A DNA stretch of 64,000 bases from Minwuia thermotolerans (GTDB taxonomy: Bacteria > Pseudomonadota > Alphaproteobacteria > Minwuiales > Minwuiaceae). How positions within the stretch are numbered: position 1 is the first letter of the stretch; each line of letters begins with the position of its first letter. Shown here piece by piece: positions 1 to 8,765 of this stretch. The stretch spans positions 48,540 through 112,539 of the forward strand of contig BQJF01000003.1 of NCBI GenBank assembly GCA_021604565.1. Direction: 5' to 3'. The notes beneath the pieces are model-generated. The model saw only the letters and a program-made list of their open reading frames with translations, made no database searches and was not told the origin of the DNA. The position numbers and the translations under genes were made by a program.

Positions 1-1215
1 AGATAGCGGCACCATATGGGCCAGGTTCAGCGTGTGCAGGATCGGTTGGCGGACATTGGCGTACGGATGACCCGGTAAAGAGCCGAGCCAGGCGTCCACG
101 GCATTCAGTGTTTCCCTGATCGCCGTGAAACCACGGCCATTTACGATGCGCTCTGCGATGCGGATATGCTCATCGACAGCGCGACGGTCTGGGTCCGAGA
201 CAGTGATCGTTGTCGTGACGTACCCGTATGAAACGAGATCGCTGCCAAGCTCTTGCAGCGCTGCATCGGCATCACCCGCCTTGTTGTCGGCGTCATTGTC
301 GACGAGCGCTGCCTGTTCATTGAACATCGTCTCGCGCAACACCGCGCCGATCGACTTTCGCTTGGCGAACCAGTGACGGCGTTTCTTGCCAAGGACCTTT
401 TCCGCTTCCGCCTTGTCCATGGCGATAAACCGTGTTGCCCAGCGATAGGCAAAGCCCTGACGGTTCAGCTCATCCAGAATGCCAGGTAAGGTGGAGGCCG
501 GAAAGCCAAGAATGGTCAGGGTGCGCAAATGCGCGTCACCGATCATCGGCTCAAGCCCACCAGCGAAGGGCTCGTCTGCGAGCACCGCGTCAAGGAAGAC
601 GGGAAGTTCGGGGGTCACGACCGGATGACGTTTGGTCGAGATGGTCGAGTGCAGATAAGTCAGCGTTTCATCGTCTGAGAGCTTTGCGATTTCCGCGAGA
701 CAGGTGGAAAGGAGATCGAAGACGCGGTCCGCGTGTTGCTGGAAGGTCTCCAACCGGTGTCGCCAGGTCGCCGTATCTTCGGTTTCGGCACGCTGGATCA
801 GGGCCTTTTCGGCCCGGCCCGTGGCATCAGCAGGCGGGAGCCAGAGAAGAGTCAGGAAGTAAGAGCTCTCGAAACGGGTGCCGCTTTCTTCAGCCTGTAG
901 CGCGCGTTCCTGATCGACGAGCCAGGACAGGGCGTCAGGAAAGTCCGCTTCCGGATAGTCATGCACCTCATGGCGCTGCGCCTCAAAGAACAGCGCCCAA
1001 CCCGAGCCGAACCGGCGCAGCACATTATTGACCCGCGCCATGACTGAGACGAGTTCTTCTTGTGTCGAGCTTTCTAGATCGGGCCCTCGATAGCGGAACG
1101 TGGTCTGGAAGCTTCCGTCCTTGTTCAGAACGACGCCCGGTGCGACGATGCAGGCCCAGGGCAGATAATCGGCAAGAAGCGTGGGCGTATCTGCGTATTC
1201 TTTGAGGTTCAGCAT
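1..1215 (-). CDS. trbE: TrbE, VirB4-family conjugation ATPase (N-terminal 405 residues, cut by window edge)
   Basis: Open reading frame without a stop up to base 1; 405 codons from the ATG at 1215-1213. The translation begins MLNLKEYADTPTLLADYLPW and reads as the N-terminal CagE/TrbE/VirB domain of VirB4-type ATPases, which power pilus assembly and DNA transfer at the inner membrane of a type IV secretion system. The Walker A and B motifs would lie beyond the left edge, so ATPase integrity cannot be judged. The start overlaps the end of trbD by 7 bases, typical of translational coupling in the trbB-C-D-E order. The assignment rests on the N-terminal sequence and on gene order. Confidence 0.9.
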   Translation of the reverse strand, partial: MLNLKEYADTPTLLADYLPWACIVAPGVVLNKDGSFQTTFRYRGPDLESSTQEELVSVMARVNNVLRRFGSGWALFFEAQRHEVHDYPEADFPDALSWLVDQERALQAEESGTRFESSYFLTLLWLPPADATGRAEKALIQRAETEDTATWRHRLETFQQHADRVFDLLSTCLAEIAKLSDDETLTYLHSTISTKRHPVVTPELPVFLDAVLADEPFAGGLEPMIGDAHLRTLTILGFPASTLPGILDELNRQGFAYRWATRFIAMDKAEAEKVLGKKRRHWFAKRKSIGAVLRETMFNEQAALVDNDADNKAGDADAALQELGSDLVSYGYVTTTITVSDPDRRAVDEHIRIAERIVNGRGFTAIRETLNAVDAWLGSLPGHPYANVRQPILHTLNLAHMVPLS

Positions 1216-1463
1216 GTCAGATGCTCCTTGTGCCGGGTGGAGCGTGAGGCGACCGCCATGAAATCTGGATCGCTCCGCGCCATGAACACCGCTGCTGAGT
1301 GACCCAACACCCAGAGAAGGAGCCCAGGTATCCAGAGCCGAAGACCGAGCGCGAGGGCAGCGGCCAACGTCCCGATAGCGATGGCTGCACTTCGCGGTGC
1401 GCCTGCCATCAGGATCGGCTCAGTCAACGAGCGATGAAGGGGGATTTCATAGCCGTCAGCCAT
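1209..1463 (-). CDS. trbD: TrbD, VirB3-like conjugal transfer protein
   Basis: An 84-residue protein with one long hydrophobic stretch (about residues 24-60, possibly two short membrane helices) and the N-terminal pattern GYEIPLHRSLTEPILMAGAPR, typical of TrbD/VirB3. This family is an inner-membrane component of the mating-pair formation channel that works with the VirB4/TrbE ATPase. It sits between trbC and trbE; its ATG touches the end of trbC and its stop overlaps the trbE start, so all four genes look co-translated. Length is normal for TrbD. Confidence 0.9.
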   Translation of the reverse strand: MADGYEIPLHRSLTEPILMAGAPRSAAIAIGTLAAALALGLRLWIPGLLLWVLGHSAAVFMARSDPDFMAVASRSTRHKEHLTC

Positions 1464-1798
1464 TAGATCAACGCGCCCCCGCCAAAGCTGAAGAAGGTCA
1501 GGAAGAAAGAGGTTGCGGCAAAGGCAATCGAAAGTCCGAAGACGATCTGGATCAGTTTGCGCATGCCGCCAGACGTTTCACCAAAAGCCAGCGTCAGACC
1601 CGTCAGGGTAATGATGATCACCGCGACAATTCGGGCAACCGGGCCTTCGATCGATTGCAGGATCTGATCAAGCGGGCCTTCCCAGGGCATGCCTGAGCCA
1701 GCTGCATGGGCGGGTCCAGCGATTAACAGTCCGATGCCGATAGCGGCAGCGACCTGAACCGTCCGGTTCACGGCGTGAGTTTGATTATAGACAATCAT
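1463..1798 (-). CDS. trbC: TrbC, VirB2-like pilin precursor
   Basis: A 111-residue protein with an N-terminal signal segment ending in a likely AHA cleavage site near residue 32, followed by two hydrophobic helices separated by a short polar loop containing FGETSGGMRK. That layout is characteristic of TrbC/VirB2, the major subunit of the conjugative pilus, which is cleaved and in some systems cyclised by the TraF peptidase. A traF gene is present at 17817-18317. It overlaps the trbB stop by 4 bases. Confidence 0.9.
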   Translation of the reverse strand: MIVYNQTHAVNRTVQVAAAIGIGLLIAGPAHAAGSGMPWEGPLDQILQSIEGPVARIVAVIIITLTGLTLAFGETSGGMRKLIQIVFGLSIAFAATSFFLTFFSFGGGALI

Positions 1799-2790
1799 GA
1801 AGAGGTTCCTTCTGTGACGAGTGAAAGGCAGCGGGAGACGAGTGGGGCCGTGTCATAGCCCTCACCATTGAAACCGGTGACCCTGAGCGCCTCTTCGATA
1901 CGGCGCTGACCGCCAGCGCGGCTCATGAAGACAACCACATCAATCGCCTCTGCGATCAGATCGAACGGTGCGCGCGGCGTTGCTTCCAGAGTCAGTTGCT
2001 CAAGACGGGTGAGTGCGCCGTGTGCAGAATTTGCATGCAATGTCGTGATGCCGCCGGGATGACCCGTGTTCCAGGCTTTCAGAAGATCGAGGGCTTCAGG
2101 TCCGCGTACTTCACCCACCACGATCCGGTCAGGTCTCAGGCGCAGCGTTGACCGGACGAGGTCCTGTAAACTGGTGCTGCCGCGATGGGTTCTGAGCTGC
2201 ACTGTATTGGGCGCAGTGCATTTCAGCTCACGCGTATCTTCCAGAATGACGATACGGTCATCATTGAGGCTCTGCTCGGCAAGCAGCGCATTGGTGAAAG
2301 TCGTCTTGCCGGATGATGTCCCACCCGCAATCAGAATATTGGAATGGGTTCTGATGGAGTCTTTCAGCGCTTCGGCGAGCGCTGGCGCGAGCGCGCCCTG
2401 ATCAACATAGTCACCAAGTTCAAATGGCGTGCTGGCGGGTTTGCGTATCGAGAAGCATGGCGCTGTCGAAACAGGCGGGAGAAGCCCTTCAAACCGCTCG
2501 CCGCTGCCGGGGAGTTCGGCAGAGACGATTGGGGAATTGCGGTCTGTCGCTTCTCCCACCCCGGAGGCCACAAGGCGGATGACGCGCTCGCGGTCGGAGG
2601 GTTGGAGAGTCTGTTCAGAAATTATGAGGCCGATTCCGGCTTTCTCAATCCAGACCGATCCATCCGGATTAGCCATGATCTCGATTGTTTCAGGCGCTTC
2701 AAGCGCTTCCCGCACCACCGGGCAGAAGGCCGTGCGCAGCATAGTGGTGCGCCGGGCATCTGTTTCTGAGTGGTGCGGGGTCTGGCCCAT
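1795..2790 (-). CDS. trbB: TrbB, VirB11-family traffic ATPase
   Basis: 331 residues from the ATG at 2790, preferred over a GTG 18 bases upstream because AGGAGC lies 7 bases before it. Walker A (GGTSSGKT) falls near residue 156, followed by the Asp/His boxes (EDTRELK) and a Walker B region with GEVRGPEALDLL. These mark a VirB11/TrbB hexameric ATPase docking on the cytoplasmic face of the conjugation channel. It is the first gene of the leftward trb operon. Its promoter should lie in the 319-base divergent gap shared with the activator gene at 3110, which holds a near-perfect 24-bp palindrome. Confidence 0.93.
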   Translation of the reverse strand: MGQTPHHSETDARRTTMLRTAFCPVVREALEAPETIEIMANPDGSVWIEKAGIGLIISEQTLQPSDRERVIRLVASGVGEATDRNSPIVSAELPGSGERFEGLLPPVSTAPCFSIRKPASTPFELGDYVDQGALAPALAEALKDSIRTHSNILIAGGTSSGKTTFTNALLAEQSLNDDRIVILEDTRELKCTAPNTVQLRTHRGSTSLQDLVRSTLRLRPDRIVVGEVRGPEALDLLKAWNTGHPGGITTLHANSAHGALTRLEQLTLEATPRAPFDLIAEAIDVVVFMSRAGGQRRIEEALRVTGFNGEGYDTAPLVSRCLSLVTEGTSS

Positions 2791-2919
2791 CGAATTTGCT
2801 CCTGTCACTTGGCGTTTGTGAGTGATTGAAGCTTGGCAGGTGGGTCTGGTTTTCGGGAGTTGGATTGGAGGCCAACATAGGCAAGACGCTGCGTAAAAAT
2901 GCAGATCAATACAAAACCA

Positions 2920-2943
2920 GTTCTGTAGCGATCGCTGCAGAAC
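2920..2943. promoter_or_regulatory. 24-bp near-perfect palindrome, candidate operator
   Basis: Two 12-base arms (left GTTCTGTAGCGA, right TCGCTGCAGAAC) are symmetric except for one base pair. The site sits 130 bases upstream of trbB and 167 bases upstream of the FseA-like gene in their divergent intergenic region, where a dyad operator would control either or both. A smaller hairpin, TGAGC-TTTC-GCTCA, lies at 2982-2995. The rest of the gap is AT-rich with no ORF I can support. The binding protein is unknown; the FseA-like product or another element regulator are candidates. Confidence 0.5.
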
Positions 2944-3109
2944 AGAAATTCGGAGTTCTCGTTTTAAGCGATTTAAGTCAGTGAGCTTTCGCTCAAATTA
3001 TTCAATCAAAGGACTGTAATGATTTCAGTCTTTTCAACTCTTTGTGATCGGCGGCTAAATATAGTCTGGCATTCTTCTTGCTCGATTTCCCCCATACGGG
3101 GAGGCGTAT

Positions 3110-3961
3110 ATGAAGACTTTTACCTTGAATTCCGATGGCGCATTGGCGCGTTATGACTATCTCTCACGGCTTTCGCCGGATCGATGGGCCTGGGAATTTC
3201 TGAGACGCAACCGGGAATTCAGACGCGACGCAGCAACACGATCACCCGATGATGTGTCGGAAATGCCTGCGCCATGTCCGGAAACCATTCGTATTATTCG
3301 ACCGCGTGTCACACAAACCCTCGCTGAACGCTGGGGCCTCTTGTTCATGCCCGATCCTGAGCTGAACGGATTTGATGCAAACGCCGTCTGGAGCCATTAC
3401 GTTTTTCCGGATCAGGTCGAGGTCAATTGCACACCGCGAAAGCCCGGCCAGAATTGCGATATCTGGGATCGCACGGTCCCGCATTGCCAGATCACGCACA
3501 TCACCGATCGTTCAGCGCGAGAATATCTACTGGTGCGCGGCAAAGGATGCGTCGCGCAGATCCGCTGCACCGGCATGTCTCTACTCAGCCTGGAACCGGT
3601 GCGCATGAAGCTCCAAATCTCTGACATGGAAGCCTACGAGCAAAAGCTCAAAGTACAGAAAGAGGCCATGAAGCTTTACGGAGATGGTCCGGATACGTCG
3701 GAAGCCCTCTGGACAAAGAAAACGCAGATTCTTCGCAATGGTCTGATCGCGCTCGACTGCCAGTACCTTGGCATGAAACAGCGTGAAATCGCTGCCGTCA
3801 TCTACGGTGAAGAGGCCGTCGCCTCAGACTGGGGCGATGATTGCAGCGCCCTCAGGAACCAGCTGCGCTATGTCATCCGCAAGGCAGAAGGTCTTCGCGA
3901 CGGCGGATATCTTGTCGAACTTCTCGGCGCGAGGCTCGGACCGGATACGCAAGCCGCCTGA
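3110..3961 (+). CDS. FseA-like ICE excision/transfer activator (DUF6499 + DUF2285)
   Basis: 283 residues. Residues about 14-40 (YDYLSRLSPDRWAWEFLRRN) match the DUF6499 domain. The C-terminal part, from about residue 205 (ALIALD-like ... MKQREIAAVIYGE ... LRDGGYLVELL), matches the DUF2285/RovC-like DNA-binding domain. In the Mesorhizobium element ICEMlSymR7A these two domains are encoded separately and joined by programmed frameshifting into FseA, which activates the excisionase gene rdfS. Here both are in one continuous frame. A likely RBS (GGGGAGGCG) precedes the ATG. The rdfS-like gene at 17578 and the trb/tra modules support a role in controlling transfer. Family assignment is from pattern recognition; function is inferred. 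Confidence 0.72.
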   Translation: MKTFTLNSDGALARYDYLSRLSPDRWAWEFLRRNREFRRDAATRSPDDVSEMPAPCPETIRIIRPRVTQTLAERWGLLFMPDPELNGFDANAVWSHYVFPDQVEVNCTPRKPGQNCDIWDRTVPHCQITHITDRSAREYLLVRGKGCVAQIRCTGMSLLSLEPVRMKLQISDMEAYEQKLKVQKEAMKLYGDGPDTSEALWTKKTQILRNGLIALDCQYLGMKQREIAAVIYGEEAVASDWGDDCSALRNQLRYVIRKAEGLRDGGYLVELLGARLGPDTQAA

Positions 3962-4076
3962 GCCAACAGGCGAAGACATCCGCCAAATTGGCAAAGCCCC
4001 ATAAATCGCTGATATAACAGCGTCAGAACCTGAATCGCGCCACGATGGTGTATTCAATATCTGGAGGGACAACCGC

Positions 4077-5468
4077 CTGTTTGTATTTTACGACACCGAG
4101 ACGAGCGGCACCAATACGGTGTTCGATCAGGTCCTGCAGTTCGCAGCCATTCTGACCAATGATCAACTGGAAGAAGTCGACCGCTTCGAAATCCGGTGTC
4201 GGTGTCTGCCCTGGATTGTTCCTGCCCCCATGGCCCTGAAGGTCACGGGCGTGACGCCAGACATGCTGGACGACCAGAGCCTTCCGAGCTTTTACGATAT
4301 GATGTCGGCCATACGGACAAAGCTCGAATGCTGGGGACCGGCCATCTATGCAGGCTATAATTCCATGCGCTTCGACGAGCCGCTCATGCAGCGGGCTTTC
4401 TGGCAAGCGCTTCATCCTCCATACCTCACGGTCACGAACGATAATGCGCGCATGGATATTCTTCCGCTCGTGCAAGCCGCGTCACATCTCTACGAAGGTG
4501 TCTTTAACTATCCGACAACACCAAGAGGCCGGACCGGCTTCAAGCTTGATCAGCTCGCGCCTCTGAATGGCTTTGACCATCAAAACGCCCATGACGCGCT
4601 GGCCGATGTCGAAGCCACCATTTTTATTGCCCGTATCCTGGCGGAGAAATGTTCCGAACTATGGACATCCAATGTGGCTTCCACCCGGAAATCCGATTTG
4701 GCCTCAAGGCTCGTACCCGGTGAGCCATTCCTTTTTGTTGAATACTTTATCAGTGGTCCAAGTGTCTGGTGGGGGCAGCGCGTTGATCAACATGGCACGT
4801 CAACTAGTGCCGCGAGCTGCCTGCGCCTCGATGCTAACTGGAACGATATCTTCACCCTGGATGACGAGGCGCTTGAGAAACGGCTCACCGCGTCGCCAAA
4901 GCCGCTCAGAGACATCGCGCTCAATAAGGCACCGATCGTTCTCGATCAGACTACAGCAAGCCGTATCGGTTACGCGCCAGAAACCGACATCCTCTCACAG
5001 AGCGAGTTCCTGGCTTCAAGTGAGGAAGCGTGCGCGAAGCTTCTCCAGACGGCCGCAGCGCTGAAAGAACCCTGGCCGGAAGCAGAGCATCTTGAGCAGC
5101 GGATATTTGAAGGCTTTCCGTCTCGAGAAGATTCCGCACGCATGAAAGAGTTTCATCGTGCAGACTGGTCTGGAAAAGCCGCCTTGATCCGGTCTTTTGA
5201 AGACGAGCGATTGCAGCAATTAGCCCAGCGCATCGTCTTTGCGTCCGCGCCTGACGCACTCAGTGAAGTAGACCGAAAGCGCATGGCTGAGGCCATTGCA
5301 GGCAGGCTTCACGATGACGATGCCGATCCGGGTCTCTGGCGCACCATTCCACAGGCGATTGAGGAGCTCTCGGAAGTGCGGGGCCTTGAAGATGGCGAAG
5401 CGATTGCGGCGGATATTGAAACTTGGTTGAGCGCTCTCGGCTCTAAATACCAATCGATCTCATCTTAA
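4077..5468 (+). CDS. sbcB: Exodeoxyribonuclease I homologue (DEDDh family), probable CTG start
   Basis: The frame is open upstream of the first GTG (4119), and the missing 14 codons encode the family's first catalytic motif (FVFYDTETSG). The only well-placed start is CTG at 4077-4079, 8 bases after GGAGGG (4063-4068); no ATG, GTG or TTG precedes it in frame. From there the protein is 463 residues, close to E. coli ExoI (about 475). It carries the DEDDh set: Asp/Glu in DTET, YNSMRFDEPLMQRAF, and HDALADVEAT with the catalytic His and Asp. ExoI degrades single-stranded DNA 3' to 5'. On a conjugative element it might act on transferred or excised strands, but that is inference. The gap after the activator is short (115 bases). 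Confidence 0.85.
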   Translation: MFVFYDTETSGTNTVFDQVLQFAAILTNDQLEEVDRFEIRCRCLPWIVPAPMALKVTGVTPDMLDDQSLPSFYDMMSAIRTKLECWGPAIYAGYNSMRFDEPLMQRAFWQALHPPYLTVTNDNARMDILPLVQAASHLYEGVFNYPTTPRGRTGFKLDQLAPLNGFDHQNAHDALADVEATIFIARILAEKCSELWTSNVASTRKSDLASRLVPGEPFLFVEYFISGPSVWWGQRVDQHGTSTSAASCLRLDANWNDIFTLDDEALEKRLTASPKPLRDIALNKAPIVLDQTTASRIGYAPETDILSQSEFLASSEEACAKLLQTAAALKEPWPEAEHLEQRIFEGFPSREDSARMKEFHRADWSGKAALIRSFEDERLQQLAQRIVFASAPDALSEVDRKRMAEAIAGRLHDDDADPGLWRTIPQAIEELSEVRGLEDGEAIAADIETWLSALGSKYQSISS

Positions 5469-5492
5469 TCAGGCGAGTTCCACTTCCTGGGA

Positions 5493-8400
5493 TCAAGCGG
5501 CGGCTAAAACACCGCTCGCTAAAAGTGCGTCAAAGATAGATGGCACGTAAGTTTCAGCTTGATCCTCCATGAAATAGACATTGAGGTCGTTCAACTCATC
5601 AATCGAGAGCCCCCAATTGAGCTTCGAATGCCGCGAAGGCGTTATAATGAAACTGTTGAGCGAGACATTCGGATTACCGAGACGCTGTTCGATGTCTTTT
5701 ATCGTTTGATGGAAGGCAATTTTCTTATGCCCTGGACCTTCGTGTTGAAGCCCGTGCGGCTCAATGAATGCTAAGCTCTGAAGATCACCTTTAACCAGCC
5801 AAAGCAAAAAGTCCGGATAAAAATTACCAGCTTCAAAGAAACCCATGCCTCGACCGCGACTTTCATTGCGCAGCAGAAATGCCTCTATGCCATCTTGATT
5901 GAAATTGGCCTGCGAGAGATCGAGGTAAGAGACCAGATCTTCAACAAACTGAATTTCACTCTCGTTTAACGAGACAGGTGTGACCTGAACTTTTCCGCCT
6001 TTGCGCACATGCAAGACGGGTTCGTAGAGATGGTTCGAAAGAAGGCAGCCTTTAAGATCGCCCGCAGTCAGCACACCTTTTTTCTTGGCGGCGAGTTCTT
6101 TTGAAAGAGCCTCTATGTCTGAGATCAGTTTGCTCTCACTTGAATCGACAAGCAGCTGATAGAAGTCTGACGTAGGGATATTTTGATCATCATGGGCGAG
6201 CGGTCGCAATTCCAGCCGCGGTTCGATAAAGGCCGCTTTGCGATAATTGTAATATTCCTCAGCATACTTCTGCAGGAGCTCTGCCGCCATTTCATGCCAC
6301 AGTGCAATGTTTGATGGATCGTCAAAAGTCATGCGCCCCGACGGCACGATGATCTTGTACCAAGAGCCATCGGCAAGAAGCGGCTTGAGCTGATCTTTTT
6401 GAATGTTGAAGTTGTGCCAGGTTCTCTCGCGTTTGAAGCGCTCTAAGCGGAAGAAAAGATCGTGTTCATCGAGGAATGCAGCATGCAAACTTGAGAATGT
6501 TTGCTCGTTCTTCAAGCCGATCGTGTCGCCGCGACGTGACTCCAATGATTGGATTCTTGGATACCAATCAATTGCGATTATCTTCTCCCGCAATTTATCT
6601 GGAACCTCGCCGAACATCGGCACAGCTGCATCGCGTTTGAAGTCGTACTCTTTGCCGTTTGCTTTCTTTCGACGAGGTCGGAGGACCATAAGGTTCTGGC
6701 CGAAATCATAGGTGACATTGAGAGGAATCTGGAAGACTTCCTTCTTGTCATTTGAAGGCAGCTCTTCCTCTTCCAGAAAGGCCCGAAAGCGCTCCATAAA
6801 ATCTGCTTCAACGCCAAACACGTTCAGCGTTTCTGCATATTGGATAAAGTCTGGCTGATATGAGGGGGTAGAAAAACCGCTCCGCTGCAATGACCAATCA
6901 TGGCCTTTCAGACGCACACCGCGACCAAAGAGTTGGATGATCTGTGAGCCTTCAGACTTCCCGACATGCATAAGGCCGAGCGTGCTAACGCGCCAGCAAT
7001 CCCAACCTTCGACAAATCTTTTTGACCCGATCAGTAGATTGAGTGGCGACGATGATTCATTGATCTGACCGAAAAGAGTGTCTGAGAACTCACTGTCTAA
7101 GACGGTCACGTTATCGAAACCTCGATCCGCGATATGGCTGGACAGGCCTGAGGCGTCGCCAACATTTATAAGGCCAAAGGGCGTTTCTGACTGCCCGACT
7201 CGCAGCATAATCTCATTGTCATCGCCTTTGATGCGGGCGATCGCCAATTGTCCGCCTGCCGATGACTGAAAAACACGCTGGTGAATGTCTTTGAGAAAAT
7301 CTCGCGCAGTCATTCCTTCCGATGTCATCTGTGTGTTCAGATAAGCGAAGCCTCCAGAAAAAATGTCGTTGCCGCCCGCATCGAGGAGGCCGGTTTTCTC
7401 GCCATTCCCCGAGATGATATTCTGAATTTCATTTTCGGCGGCTGAACTGTCACTCAAAAATCTCGCTAGAAAAGCGATGATTTTGCCGACATCAGAAATC
7501 GTACCTTCTTCGATTTTTGTCTTCTTACCGCCAGTAACGCTCGCGCCAACAAAGACCCATAGGGGCTTCTCCATATTGTAGTCTGCGAACTCTATTTTTT
7601 TGTCTTCATAAAGGCGCAGCTGTTGGTAATAGGCGAGCAGGCAGGCTGTCAGATAAGAAAATTGTAGCTCGTCGAATGTGCGCGGCAGGTTGAAAATCCG
7701 GTAATCCTTGCCGTAGCCGTCTTCATAAAAATAGCGGTACGAATAATCAAACAGGACCGATTTGGCATAGGCTTCGGTGATCGTGTCTCGCTTTGCCGCA
7801 GTCGTCGCTTCCTTAAAAGTAGCGGAATACTCAAACACAAAGCCGCGCTCAGCTAGCTTGGCGCGGTTAGCGAACCAGCCGCGTTCCTCCGTGCTCCCCA
7901 TACCGCGATGTGCTTCGTCTACCAGTAACAGGTTCTGGTCACCTAAGTTCCGCACTGCGATGATGTTGGGACCATCTTGTTCGGCGAGTTTCGTAACCTC
8001 AGTAAAATCAACCTGCCGCAGACCGTTGCGACCCATTGAGAGAAGGTCTCCGCTGTCTGTTATAAGTCGCTCAGCGATGATGCCGCTCGCTTTCAATTCG
8101 CCCGCATGTTGCCGCGAAAGGCCTTCGTTCGGCGTGATTAGAATCGTCCGTGTCAGATCATCTTTTAGCGCTGACTTGCCTGCATAGTGCCTGAACTGCA
8201 GGAAATTGACGTGCATAAGAAGCGTCTTGCCCGAACCGGTGGCGTTCTGCAGGCAGACCTTGTTCAGCTCATCGAGGGTGAAAGGCGTGATACCGGTCTC
8301 ATAGCCTTCGCCTTCCCAATAGGCGTTGAATGTCATCACATAGGTATTGAGATCACGGCGCAGGGCGTGGATGTCGGCGAAATAGCGGTCGAGGTAAATC

Positions 8401-8762
8401 TCCGCAAACAGCAGTGACAGCCACTGATAATACTTCCAGACAATCGGGCGCTGGCGTTTCTCATTGATCGCCAGCGTATGGCTGACAATGTTCTGCTCAT
8501 AGCGCAGTAGGTCGCCCTTGGTGATCGCCGCGCCTTCCTGAAGCTCCAGGTCGAGATGCTTGTAGAAGCGGTGGAGATTGTCCGCATCGAGCCCGTCCGC
8601 TTTCGTCGAAAGCATATCTGCAAACGGCTTGAAGGGCTTGAGGCTTTTATGGCCGCGCTTGTGCTGTAGGAGCGGATCATAGCCGAACAGGCTCACGATC
8701 CATTGATTGAGGACGAGCTTGTGGCCGAAAGGGAGCTGTTTAGGTTTTTTCGCTTTGGCCAC
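5493..8762 (-). CDS. res: Type III restriction enzyme Res subunit (helicase-nuclease)
   Basis: 1089 residues from a GTG start, 3 bases after the mod stop. Superfamily 2 helicase motifs are clear: NATGSGKT near residue 175, LLVDEAHRG near 282, YSATF, and GRGVRLKG. Near residues 984-1000 a PD-(D/E)XK-like nuclease motif reads FYPDF ... FIEPHG, with His where Lys is usual. Type III Res proteins translocate on and cut DNA only when complexed with their Mod partner, so the broken mod upstream probably disables this one. Base composition is lower in GC than the flanking element genes, suggesting separate acquisition. It is the last gene of the leftward five-gene operon. Confidence 0.88.
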   Translation of the reverse strand: MAKAKKPKQLPFGHKLVLNQWIVSLFGYDPLLQHKRGHKSLKPFKPFADMLSTKADGLDADNLHRFYKHLDLELQEGAAITKGDLLRYEQNIVSHTLAINEKRQRPIVWKYYQWLSLLFAEIYLDRYFADIHALRRDLNTYVMTFNAYWEGEGYETGITPFTLDELNKVCLQNATGSGKTLLMHVNFLQFRHYAGKSALKDDLTRTILITPNEGLSRQHAGELKASGIIAERLITDSGDLLSMGRNGLRQVDFTEVTKLAEQDGPNIIAVRNLGDQNLLLVDEAHRGMGSTEERGWFANRAKLAERGFVFEYSATFKEATTAAKRDTITEAYAKSVLFDYSYRYFYEDGYGKDYRIFNLPRTFDELQFSYLTACLLAYYQQLRLYEDKKIEFADYNMEKPLWVFVGASVTGGKKTKIEEGTISDVGKIIAFLARFLSDSSAAENEIQNIISGNGEKTGLLDAGGNDIFSGGFAYLNTQMTSEGMTARDFLKDIHQRVFQSSAGGQLAIARIKGDDNEIMLRVGQSETPFGLINVGDASGLSSHIADRGFDNVTVLDSEFSDTLFGQINESSSPLNLLIGSKRFVEGWDCWRVSTLGLMHVGKSEGSQIIQLFGRGVRLKGHDWSLQRSGFSTPSYQPDFIQYAETLNVFGVEADFMERFRAFLEEEELPSNDKKEVFQIPLNVTYDFGQNLMVLRPRRKKANGKEYDFKRDAAVPMFGEVPDKLREKIIAIDWYPRIQSLESRRGDTIGLKNEQTFSSLHAAFLDEHDLFFRLERFKRERTWHNFNIQKDQLKPLLADGSWYKIIVPSGRMTFDDPSNIALWHEMAAELLQKYAEEYYNYRKAAFIEPRLELRPLAHDDQNIPTSDFYQLLVDSSESKLISDIEALSKELAAKKKGVLTAGDLKGCLLSNHLYEPVLHVRKGGKVQVTPVSLNESEIQFVEDLVSYLDLSQANFNQDGIEAFLLRNESRGRGMGFFEAGNFYPDFLLWLVKGDLQSLAFIEPHGLQHEGPGHKKIAFHQTIKDIEQRLGNPNVSLNSFIITPSRHSKLNWGLSIDELNDLNVYFMEDQAETYVPSIFDALLASGVLAAA

Positions 8763-8765
8763 GAT

